Below, in pieces: positions 13,776-24,400 of a stretch of DNA of 64,000 nucleotides. The position numbers and the translations under genes were made by a program. Positions within the stretch are counted from its first letter, which is position 1. Each line of letters opens with the position of its first letter. Origin of the DNA: Tetragonia tetragonoides (lineage: Eukaryota > Streptophyta > Magnoliopsida > Caryophyllales > Aizoaceae); NCBI GenBank assembly GCA_038025085.1, contig CM076147.1, forward strand, positions 42,678,766 through 42,742,765. The letters are read 5' to 3'. A model generated the notes under the pieces. That model ran no database searches. It saw only the letters and a program-made list of their open reading frames with translations, and was not told the origin of the DNA.

Positions 13776-15020
13776 TCAATGCAACATCGCGCCCCCAAGT
13801 CGTCTAACATACGGTGACCACCCCCTAAATTTTCTTGGCGGATCATCAATTGCTATGCTAATGATTTTCCTTTTATTCCCAAATTTAGAGTTAGAACTTG
13901 GCATTTGCAAGGGCACAAGACTTTGAATGCAAGTACATACGCTTGGCATTGATCCCTTGGTTGGCACACCACGAATTCTCACTTCGCGAATCGTTTTGTG
14001 TGTCAAGTTATACCAATAGGGACATGGGGTTCGTGACCATGGATTCGCTTTGCCTTCGAATAGAATTTCCGACGATGTTTCATCTCCTTGAGCTTCTGTA
14101 TGAGCTATGGGTGTAATGTAGCTTGAGTTAACCTTAATAACACAGAGTTTTGTCCATGATTCTTTCACGCCATACTCCATAATCCACAAATCATACCAAG
14201 GTAAATTAAATGTTGCATAATATAGACGCCCGCCAAGCATTCCCAACTCTTGTGTGTAATAAACTCCCGATGACTTAATTGGTGGCAATGGCACCTCACC
14301 ATATTGCTCGTTTTCGAGATTAAGACTCACAATTTTGGTGGTTGTTCTCCCAACTTCTTCCTCCTCGTATATGATCCAATGCAAACCGCCGTTAAAAAGT
14401 ACTCTTATGTTTTTTCCGAAAAGAAGAGTAGTTTTTAGGAAGATCGTCAATTTTTCTCCATGATGGGGTTCTCAAACTACACACCATAACCCTCAAAGCC
14501 CTACGCAGGTTTTGAAACTTGATAATCCTAACAACTTTATAGTCGTCGCTACCATGATCATACCCAAACCCTAAAGTCAACAACGAAACTCGACTCGAAC
14601 AAGGAGGGGAAGGGAGTTTTTGATAGTTAAGAGTGGTAGGGTTGCACAAAATGATGTTTTTGATTTCGCGGCAATCAAAGAAGCAAAGCAAGCCATCACA
14701 CGAGGTCATACGATAGCTTCGACGATCTAGCGAGGGGAGGAAGTCTAATTTTGGGGATGTCATGATCAAGTGAATTGGTGAGGTCCCTTGTGTAAAAGGT
14801 GGGAGGATTTCCAAAAGATGAGCTTATTATGATGAGTACTAGGGTTAGCTATTGAATGGTTATGATGGAGTTTTATGAAATCTTGGCATTTGATTATGGC
14901 TAACCATGATTTGCATACACATGTTAAACGAATGATGTCTTTGATGGGAAGATGAAGGAAGATTTGGGTGAGGATGTCAAATGGAATTTCAATGGAACCC
15001 ATCACTGTTACTTTTCTCAT
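13776..15020 (-). pseudogene. F-box (FBA/kelch-associated type) gene with two frameshifts
   Basis: Read on the minus strand from ATG 15020 (or 15002), the first block holds an F-box: IPFDILTQIFLHLPIKDIIR, then LTCVCKSWLAIIK. A second block (down to about 14440) has SYRMTSCDGLLCFFD and the LCNPTT motif, then GFGYDHGSDDYKVVR. The third block (about 14435-13776) has NGGLHWIIYE. These are the usual N-to-C landmarks of plant F-box-associated proteins, but they lie in three frames. One shift falls within 14766-14815. The other is at a run of five A's (minus sense) near 14430-14440, where one base fewer would restore the frame. The gene is either a recent pseudogene or carries two sequencing indels. 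A diverged fragment of this family lies inside the galactosyltransferase gene near 26600. Confidence 0.8.
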
Positions 15021-16267
15021 GCTCAACTTAATTATGAGGTGTAAGTTATTTATATTTGAGAGGCACCAACAAATTACGATTCTTTGGGAGTCATCAACTG
15101 ATTTCGGTTACTATTTTTGCGGCAATGACGATTATCAAAAGTAAAAAAAGAAAAAGAAAAAAGAAAGAAAGAAAGAGATTCATCTCAGCTAGACTCCTAA
15201 TACCATTTTTTTGCTAGTCAAAAAGAGGGTGTAAGTGAATGATGATTGAGGCACCTCCGCTATGTCATGTTCGGACTATCGTGTTCCATAGCGAACATAT
15301 TAGACTAGTTAAATAACCATCGCAAGCACTGACCCCGTCAACGTAGCACCAACAAACCATTTACATTAAGCAATTCCGTTCACGTTTGTGCCAGTAGTAC
15401 TCTTACCCGACAGTATTTCGGGCATGTTATTTTATAATTTATTTTGGACTGGGCTTGCGACTGGGAATATATAAAGGTCCACAAACTTGGACTAGAAATT
15501 GTTTGAGATAGGTTTCTCTTTCAGTAAAGGGACCTGTAGCCCAGTATGCAAGGGTAAGGAGGATTGGGCTTGCTACTCGATGGCAAATTTACTAGGTACC
15601 TCCGTACCTCTAGCAAACGCTTGTAGATCTAATAAAAAATAAAAAAAATTGATGAATTTTAATAATTGGGCTTAATCCATTGCAACCCAAATCCAATTGG
15701 GTACGAGTGGAGTAAATCTCCACCTCTTAGTTAGTAATAACTTAATCCCCGACACCATAACCAATTGGCAACGATTTAGACAACTTTTCTCATTATAAAC
15801 CACTCAAAGTTCTCTAATTATATCGATGTGGGACTTTCCCACTAAACAAATTTCGTTAATTTTGTTTCTTTTGGGAATTTTGTGGATAGATAATAAGAAA
15901 GCAATTTGACCATTCGTTTGCACCAACAAAAAGAAAGATGATGCATGCTATTGTGCCATCGCATGGACATTCTCTAGAAGAATGAATCAATAATGACAAA
16001 TCTTTAATTGTTTATATCATCCAACGTGAGATAATCGTCAAGCACCTCGATCACTTGGATGGCGATGATCAGTTTTTCAGCATGGGATTACTAATTTGGA
16101 GACTATCACCACTGATTTCTATTATGGCCACTGGATGGAGTGCCCAGGAGTATCTGGAGATAGTAGGGTAAGCCGGTAAGGGTTGAATGCTAGGTTCGTT
16201 GCACCGACACCTCGAATAGGTATAGTATCCCGTATCCATTTAATTTTTAATTTCGAAACTTATCAAA
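15021..16267. other. intergenic
   Basis: No coding region was seen. It contains one copy of a dispersed repeat (15210-15300, listed separately) and a simple A/G-rich run near 15140-15175. Confidence 0.4.
15210..15300. repeat. dispersed repeat, copy 1
   Basis: About 90 bp starting near aaaagagggtgtaagtgaat and ending near agcgaacatat. It matches 37668-37760 in the same orientation with scattered substitutions. In copy 2 a T-run lies directly to the left, so on the minus strand the unit ends in an A-rich tail. This suggests a SINE-like retroposon end. Confidence 0.55.
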
Positions 16268-16531
16268 TACTCCCTATGTTTGAGATAAATATATACATTT
16301 ACTTTTTCACGGTCTCCAATGCACAACTTTGACCATGAATATTTGTATTTAAATGAAGATATAAATTTTTAAAAATTTGATTTTCCGAAAATACTTTTGA
16401 AAATGAATCTAATCATAGTATTTTTACATTGTAAATCCTTATATTTTTTTTCTTAAATTAATGGTCAAAGTTTTTAAACTTTGACTTTCAAAAAACAAAT
16501 GTATATACATTTATCTGAAACGAAGGGAGTA
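16268..16531. mobile_element. Stowaway/mariner-like MITE
   Basis: About 260 bp flanked by TA dinucleotides. The left end is ctccctatgtttgagataaa and the right end reads as the inverted form ctcccttcgtttcagataaa. The CTCCCT...GTTT terminal inverted repeat with TA target duplication is the hallmark of plant Stowaway MITEs (Tc1/mariner superfamily). The internal sequence is AT-rich and non-coding. Confidence 0.75.
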
Positions 16532-16569
16532 CATGATATGAAAAGTGACCCACTTGGTTTGATTGTAAA

Positions 16570-16576
16570 TACGAGT

Positions 16577-16614
<38 letters not shown>

Positions 16615-16633
16615 AGGTAAAGTACGAGTAGTT
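16570..16633 (-). mobile_element. poly(A)-tail retroposon remnant with TSD
   Basis: The 11-bp direct repeat tacgagtagtt occurs at 16570-16580 and 16623-16633. Between them lie about 33 T's followed by gaggtaaag. On the minus strand this is a few bases followed by a long poly(A), as left by an extremely 5'-truncated LINE-mobilised insertion. Confidence 0.55.
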
Positions 16634-17414
16634 AAAAATGAGTTATTATATATACATTTGGTAGGAATATTAGGGAGGATGTAAATTTAGAAAAAATGGT
16701 TGAGCTACAAACATAACATGGAAAATAATGGCGAAACAACAAAAAAAGTGGGGGGTGGGTAGTGGGTGAGTCGCAATCAAATTAGGAATACAGCCACGTT
16801 CTGTATGAGCTGCACTTCCATGAGTCCATGGGCCTCTTCATTCTCTTCTGATGTACTGTACTTATTTCTAATTTAAATTTTAGCTTAACTTTCAAATAAT
16901 ACCACTCGTACTTTAATTTAATTTAGTGGAAATAAAGGAATGCCAACAATGGGGTAACATTCGTACTACAAATTGGTACCACCATGGCACCATGGGATAA
17001 TTTTGGCCATCTTGGTATAGGTTCTAGTACTAGCTTATAAAATACTCCGAACCTCTCTTATGGAGTTATATATCATCCAATATATTGGGACAACTTATTA
17101 TATGGAGTATATGATTCATATGATAGTTTTGTTTGTCTGTTTAATTTCATGTATAATTGAAATTACACAGGGCAATAATACTATAAGGTGTCTGAATCAG
17201 ATGATCAAGGTACCATGAGGAGAAATTTCATTATGTTTATCTGTTTATTAGTATTTCATAGCAATTTTTATCTGTTTTATACTAATTTTTTTTCTCTTTA
17301 TCATTTGACAGCTACAACTTTTTCTATTTATTAGTGATAAATGAAATAGTTTCTAACTTCCATCCCTACACGTGGTATGACCGTATGTGCATATATTATA
17401 TTTATCGTAAGAGC

Positions 17415-17455
<41 letters not shown>

Positions 17456-18757
17456 GCATGAGCTAACATCAAAAAGGTGAAGGAATAAAAAGAACTTAAA
17501 ACAATTAAGGACAGAAACAGAAATTAAAGCAAAAGGAAGATTGAATGAGCTTCCAAAGTACTTAGTACTGGCAAGCCTATGAGGAAAATGATATTGGCAT
17601 GATTGAAGCAGTCAGTTGATGACCTTTTCCCACCTTGAACTGAAATTTAAGGGCACAAATCACGGAATCATAAACATAAACAGACATAGTAGGATCTTTC
17701 AATCCAGAGAAAAATACACGAAAGCACCAGATTCTCTATCTTTTTCCGAAGAAAATAGTGAAAGGGCGAAAGCCATTTGATAGTGATTTAGCTGCAGAAA
17801 GTTATTGACCCATTAGCGACGAGCACAAGTAAATATTTCTTGTTATGCACCCTACTTTATTTACTTCTTCGTTTTTAAGAATTAATATTGTAAATACCAC
17901 ATTTAAAAAATTACTCTAGACCTAAGCTAGGACCAAAAAAATAAAAATAAAAAAATTTGAAAAGTCAGCATCATGTCTCATAGCAAGACTATCACCAAGC
18001 CGCTTTTATCTACCACTAATTTTTAAGCTAAGTTAGTTTAAGTTTTACCCTTTTCTCTTTTCTAATCTTACACTTAAATTTACCCTTCAAAAAAGTAATA
18101 AAAATAAGACATATAGAATATGGTTCGGGACTATCTTGCAATTTCTCGTAATAAATAGGCTTACTAATAAGTTATGGACTTGTATTGATTTGATTTTGTT
18201 CGTGATACATGTATCGGATAATGTATAGATGTGTCTCTTTAAATCCTAGAAGTTTATTAAAGCAAAAATACAAAAGTCTCAATCTTCCCATAAGCCAAAC
18301 TTCTAGAAATTGTATATACTCACATTAATTTTGGGTTGAGACAAATTTAATAAATCACGCTTTTCAATATATGAATCTAATAATGAAACTGATTCTAAAA
18401 AACTACATCTTAATATAAAATGTTATCCGAATGTAAAAATTTTAAATTTGTTTCTCTAGCAACTTTTGTCACTTGAGTAAATTAATGGTTAGCAACTTAA
18501 TAAGTAGCACTTAGCTAGAGCATCATGACATTAATTACTTCATTAAATCCCAACAAAAAGAATTTTTAGCATTTGACAGTACGTTGACAGTCAAATATAG
18601 TTTGAGTTTGAGCATACGTAAGTAGTTAGGTAAAGCAACACCTGGTAACTATTCATAGTCTCGGCACTATGACAGATTTCTGGCCAAAAATCTACAAATT
18701 ATACCCATTTCAATGTAAAAACAACATACAATTGCTGGGTTTTGATCATTCGTTTTT
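16634..18757. other. intergenic
   Basis: No gene was seen. It holds an AT-dinucleotide microsatellite at about 17408-17455 and is otherwise AT-rich sequence. Confidence 0.4.
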
Positions 18758-18949
18758 GAGGGTGCTATATATGCAGCCTCACTCAAAGGCCTCAATTTGC
18801 ACCTCCCAATCAAAATAGGACACATATGTATTTATAAGGAAAATTGGCTATTTTTTTCTCATTTTTTTCTATTGCAAGTGTTTGGGTGTCGACCAATTTT
18901 GATTGAGAGGTGCAAATTGCAGCAGGATGAGACTGCACATAGCACCCTC
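18758..18949. repeat. 192-nt foldback (MITE or young MIRNA-like hairpin)
   Basis: The left arm (18758-18819) begins gagggtgctat and the right arm (18892-18949) ends agcaccctc. The arms pair along nearly their full length, with the best block tttgcacctcccaatcaaaa against ttttgattgagaggtgcaaa, and a loop of about 72 nt. Terminal pairing that starts exactly at the ends suggests a foldback transposon. A hairpin of this size can also feed small-RNA processing. The right arm contains tgattgag followed by ggtgcaaat, which only partly resembles miR171. Confidence 0.6.
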
Positions 18950-20798
18950 TTCGCTTTTATGCATCAAAATTACGTTTGATACTGAACATCATGTTTGGGA
19001 GATTCCCATAAACTTTTATTGATTATTTTAATCTTTAGCCTTGAATATCATGTACGCACATGTATAAACGTACGTACATACATGCATGTAACTACATATA
19101 CAAGTATATATACAACTACTTGGTTGACCATGTTTCCACCATAAATGGCTTTGACTTAGTTTGATTTTTACAAATATTCACTTGTATGTTAACAGATCAT
19201 CAATGATTGCAAAAATGTTAACGAGTACTAAATTGCATATTTGTCAAATTGGACATATATACATCATATAGTAATTAATAATCTATATATAGGGAGTAGA
19301 TAACTATAGGGTACGGCTAGGTTTGTTACTTTATTAGTTAATATTAATTAGCATGAAATTTAGCAATCACATTCTTGCTACTATTAATTAATACTAATAG
19401 TACCCTGTCCACTTATACAGAGGAGGCAGGTTATAGACAAAATGCAAACCCAATGTACATACGTGGCTTAATTTCATTGATTACAAATCAGATTAATCAA
19501 ATAATCCTTGATCTAATTGTTCTCTCTCTCTCTCTCCTTCTGTGCTTTTGCCTAGGTAAGTCCATTACTTTCCAAAAAATCATGAAGGGGATCTTAATAA
19601 TTAAACTAATCTTGTTTTAGAAAAAAGCAAAATGCTGCCACAAGCCATCAGGAGATTCACGTTTCATGCACGTGCACCATGTGTACGTTAGCACTTCTGA
19701 ACATGATCTGTTTCCTGTTTTGCCACCAACAATATGCATGGTATATGATGGTTTTTTGGCTGATAGAGCTGAGAATAAATAATAATGGATTTTTCTTTTC
19801 AAGTTTCACATCACAAGCTAGAGAAAAATGAGTACTTGTATAGTTGTATGTGTATCTTTTTAATGCTTTTCATCACAAGCTAGCAGAGAAAAATCTAAAT
19901 AAAGGAAGTTATGATTGTATATATATGACATGGTAAATTAATTACTTCCCACTTCGCCACCTGATTCTATGATTAAAAACATCCTTGTGAGTTGTGACAT
20001 GTTGAGCATCAATCATCGCTAGAAGGAGTCTTCATTCGATAAACGTTTGAAGAGTAATTTGGTTTTACAAAATATGTATACATGCGAAGAATTGAAGATC
20101 TATATAAATTAGCGAAATAATATATGTAAAGATGTATATATACGTTGTTTTTCATTCAAATGAGCTACATTTGATTGATGAGAATAAAAAAAACTCATCG
20201 ATGTCTTGATCTTTTGAATGTTGTGTTAATCAGAACTTTCCTATGCTTTATTAAGCGGCTTCTTACCAAGAAATCAATGTAACATGTTTCTGATGTTGGT
20301 TACGTTATAACTTTTCAACAATACATTCACCTCATCATAAATCGCCGCTATACAACTCATACCTAACAAAACGGAAATGAATCCAATTTATACCTTACCA
20401 TGAAATTCTTCTCCTCGCATTCATGTCGAAAGTCACTTAAAACTATACTTATCAGATTTTCACTTATATGATCCTTAGACTATCACTGATACTTTTATCT
20501 TCTATTTACTACCTTCAGGACAACAAAACTGACATTCATATAAGAGATTAGATTATTGAAATTTAACCTCAACAAACTGTTAGAAGTACCCGTGAGCTAA
20601 CCTCAAAGGTTCAGTTAGTTGTCAGTTAGAGACATACACAAATCTTAAAGAAACAGTTTTTAATGTCCCATACACACAACAATACATACATCCACACCCT
20701 CTGATCTGAATTGGACCATTTTTCCAGATCGTAATAATAACTCTCTGTACACTGAACCGAAAATGACTTCTGAAGGAGGTCATCAGAAAATCCAATCC
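18950..20798. other. intergenic
   Basis: No coding gene was recognised. There is a CT run with a possible splice donor (tgcctaggtaagt) near 19520-19565, which could belong to a non-coding transcript. Confidence 0.35.
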
Positions 20799-20817
20799 TA
20801 AAAATAGGAATTTTTAT

Positions 20818-20966
20818 AATCAAGAGGTGTGGTCGAGTGGTAAGAACTCATCCATTCTTAACCAATATGTGGATTTGAATCTCGTCTTGAGCATGAAGCA
20901 TGTCTACAAATTAATGCAGGAAAATATTTATGTGGTCGACGGCGAATACCCTTGGTTTTGAACAAA
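20818..20966 (+). mobile_element. tRNA-derived SINE with 19-bp TSD
   Basis: A 149-bp insert lies between perfect 19-bp direct repeats, taaaaataggaatttttat, at 20799-20817 and 20967-20985. It begins with a tRNA-like pol III promoter: box A-like ggtcgagtggtaagaac (about 20831) and box B-like ggatttgaatctcg (about 20871). The tail is short and A-rich. It does not fold as a functional tRNA. The intact TSD suggests a fairly recent insertion. A related SINE is at about 37809. Confidence 0.78.
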
Positions 20967-20985
20967 TAAAAATAGGAATTTTTAT

Positions 20986-21460
20986 TATTTCCCTTCAACT
21001 TTTATTTTTATTATTTTTATTTTTTTATATATTGATTAGTTTAGTCGTATACTTTGAAAAATACAGTTTAAAAGGTTGGTGGGTCGTTGCCACAAAACGC
21101 ACCCCTCAGGTTCCAGTAGAAAGCGACTGCTGAAACGCATATGCCCATTTCTGTCTTTAATTTTCGCTTTTAATTCACCTCTCTTTCTCTCTCATCAATC
21201 CTTCATCTCTACCCAATTTGCCGACATTTTAGAGATTACCCATTTGAGTTGAAGTTAAGTTCTTTTCTGGGTTTGTGTTTGATCTTTGAATTTTTGGGTC
21301 ATTTTGACTTGGTTGACTCTCACAATTGAGATGATTTGATTTATGGGTTAGTATTATACTAGCTCTTTTTAATTTTTGTTTTTGGTGGGAGGTTGTTGAT
21401 TGCGTGAAATAGCAGCAAGAACAAAAGTAATTAGAATCAAGAACTGCCAAAACAAGAAAA
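20986..21460 (+). other. promoter and 5' UTR region of the galactosyltransferase
   Basis: AT-rich sequence changes to a C/T-rich stretch (about 21165-21225, ctctctttctctctc), probably the transcribed leader, followed by about 230 bp to the ATG at 21461. There is no competing gene. Confidence 0.45.
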
Positions 21461-24400
21461 ATGTCTTTCAAGAGCAGAGGATTTGATTCATCACCTCAGA
21501 AGAATGTTGTAGTTTCCAAGAAATTGACAGTTTTGCTTTGTATTGGGTGTTTTTGTGCTGGAGTGCTCTTCACAACCAGGTAATTTGAAGCTCTCTTTTT
21601 CTCTCTCCTGTTCAATCTTGTTCATCAGTTCTTGTGGGTATTCAGAATCTGTGTTCGAATTCCTCAAGAATCTGCTCAAATCATGATCTCTAATTTGGAC
21701 AGGAATCACAAGAAATTATCAAATTTGATTGTTTTATGAAGTGGGTTTTTGCGGGTCTTTGGAATTTGTGACTAAATTATTCAGTTGTTGGTATTTATTT
21801 ATTTATTAATTTTGGATGCATCAGTTGTAGACTTGTTGGTAGTATTGTAGACACAGACAGCTATATGTCAAAAATTAGAGCTTTATTTCTTTGCAGTTGA
21901 TTGAATTTCATAGCTCAGCAGTTATGTGAAATTTGCTGTCCTTTGCTACCATGGTTGATAAGAGCAGTAGTCAGTTATTTCCTTTTCTGTGGTGAATCTT
22001 TCCAAATTTGCATAACATATGTTCAAAGTTCAATTGGATGATTGTTTGTTTTTATTATTGGATCATGAATCATGAATCATGATGAATGTTATTCCGAAAT
22101 TAGTTGGTGGATTGGTTAGAAATGGATCTTTGAATGGAATAGAAAGCTTGTTGTTTTGGGTAATTAATGTAATTAAATAACTTATTTGTGCTTAAAGTAG
22201 CTGCCTAAACGTTGTCATATATGAATGGGTGTCAACTAGCTTACATGATTGAGTTTTTGGGGGTTGTAGCTGGTCCAAATCTGTCGGTAGTAGTTAGTAC
22301 TTAATAGCCTTCACGTTCCCATTCACAGGTGAAAAAGAAAAAAGAAAAATAAAAGGAAACTTCCTGATACTTTTGGTCTACTCATGATTATAGTACTAAA
22401 AAATAGAAACTTTTTCTTTTCCTGAACTCTGAAGGTTTTACTGATGCTAATAACACGCAAATGATGAATAAAATCTAACATTTTGAACTAATAAAGTTAT
22501 TTATGACTCATATTTTGTTCTTCTGTTGTTTTTGCTAATATGAGTTACCTGACAGCTTTGAGTTTTGTAATTTTTTACCTAAAATTGATAAAATCCCATT
22601 CCTGTACTTTTTTCAAGTAATTCTTTGAAAATGTAGGCCAGTATCTCATGGAGCCATTGCAAAATGTCCATTCTTGTCGTTGCTGTTCCTGAGTGGCTTT
22701 TCGTACAGTAGTCTGCCTCGTCATGAGTTCCTTTTCCTTGCCCCAAATGAAAATGTCTATTGATTCTGCCTGAGAAAATGTTTTATCTTTATTGGTGGTG
22801 GTTTCATTTATTTGTAAACCTCATGGTTTGTTTATTTATTGTTCAAATAACCAGCTCAGGGCTGTTTTCTTCAGAAATTTCAGTTACCCATTGTGGTTGA
22901 ATCATAGAGTTAATGCAAGAATCTATTCGCTCTCCGCTCCCCTCTCCCCAATAACTTCCTGAATATATTCTTTTGGCTGATTATTCAAAATTGTCTTCAA
23001 TATTGGTGAGCTTTACTCTGTTGTCTGATCTCTTTTTTGTTTTTTCCTTTTCCCTTTATACTCATAAACCACATAGTCTGCTTATCTTTATTAATAGTAC
23101 CTCAGTTCAATATGTTGTGCTGGTTTTGCTGTTTCAGGATTTGAACTTTATGCTATTATTGTGGTGAACTTTTTAGATATCAAGTAAGGAATATTATATG
23201 ATATGCTGAGTGCTGCTTTTGTGTTCTAGGATGTGGACTGAACCTGAAGAGAAAGGAATGTTTCGACGAGCAACAATGGAAGATGGAAGACAACATTTAA
23301 TTAAGGAAGATTGTGATCAAAAATCTGTGAGTCCACTTATATATGCCTATGTTTAACTTTATTTGAACTGTTGGGAAGCTGATCATGCAGATGCAGGGGA
23401 CAGGGATGTAGTTGGCACGCTTTATCTTTCTAGGTCCCGGATGTTCTTTTTACAGTTAGTAATCCGTCTGTTGATGTATAGTATTGTGTCTCTAGACTTA
23501 CCTGTAAAAGCCTTTTTCTTTGCAGAAGGATGTGAAAAGTGAGCCGAAGAGTGTATTTGGTGACGTTTCAAAAACCCATCATGCTATAGAGTAAGCTCAA
23601 TTCCCCTTTAGATGGCGGCTTGTTGAGATTGAACTTTCAGAAAATTTGCTAACTGTGAATCTACTGCAGGACCCTTGATAAAACGATATCAAATCTAGAG
23701 ATGGAGTTAGCTGCTGCAAGGGCTACACAAGAAACAATCATGGATGGGTCTCCTGTGTCAAGCACAGGATCTAGTGGAAAAAAATATTTGATGGTAGTTG
23801 GTGTTAACACTGCTTTCAGTAGCAGAAAGAGAAGAGATTCAGTTCGTGCAACATGGATGCCTCAAGGTTCATAAAGTTTCCTGAACTTCTCGTCTTCCTT
23901 TCTCTTATATTGCATGATGTTTGGTCTTGACGCATATTTTCATTTCTTTCACCAACCAGGAGAAAAAAGAAAGAAGCTGGAAGAAGAGAAGGGGATCATA
24001 ATGCGATTCGTCATAGGTCACAGGTGAGTGATCATCAATGTAAAAGGTCACCCATGTATTTTGGACCTTTATCTAGTTAACAATTCTTCTTTGCGACTTG
24101 CAAATTGCCTGACTAAATTCATTGTCACTCTCCACGTGATTTATTTTCCCGTGTCTTGGCTCTCTCAAGTCCCTGAAGACATAATTTCTTAAGGCTCGGT
24201 AACAAGCCCGTGCCAAGTGGTGTTTAAAAGTCCATTTACCTTTCGCAAAATAATATATATTCTGGTCATTGCGCAGTTCGATTCAGATAACTTGTAGGTT
24301 CAAGGAGAGTGGAGCAGAGTCCAAAGCAAAATAGTTTGATAAATTCGATGTATTATGATCAGCTATTAAATTTAAGCATGGATTAAATGCACACTAACAT

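Noticed and set aside
13898..14116. Plus-strand ORF with [16 protein letters not shown], similar to a minus-strand ORF near 26496-26705
   Set aside because: The similarity is the antisense shadow of the F-box coding sequence and its intronic fragment; the coding sense is the opposite strand.
18896..18919. Canonical miR171 gene
   Set aside because: Five of 21 positions differ, including central ones. Only a hairpin of unknown nature is supported.
20831..20900. tRNA gene
   Set aside because: Box A and box B-like motifs are present but there is no cloverleaf or acceptor stem, and the 19-bp TSD shows it is a SINE. The same applies near 37823.
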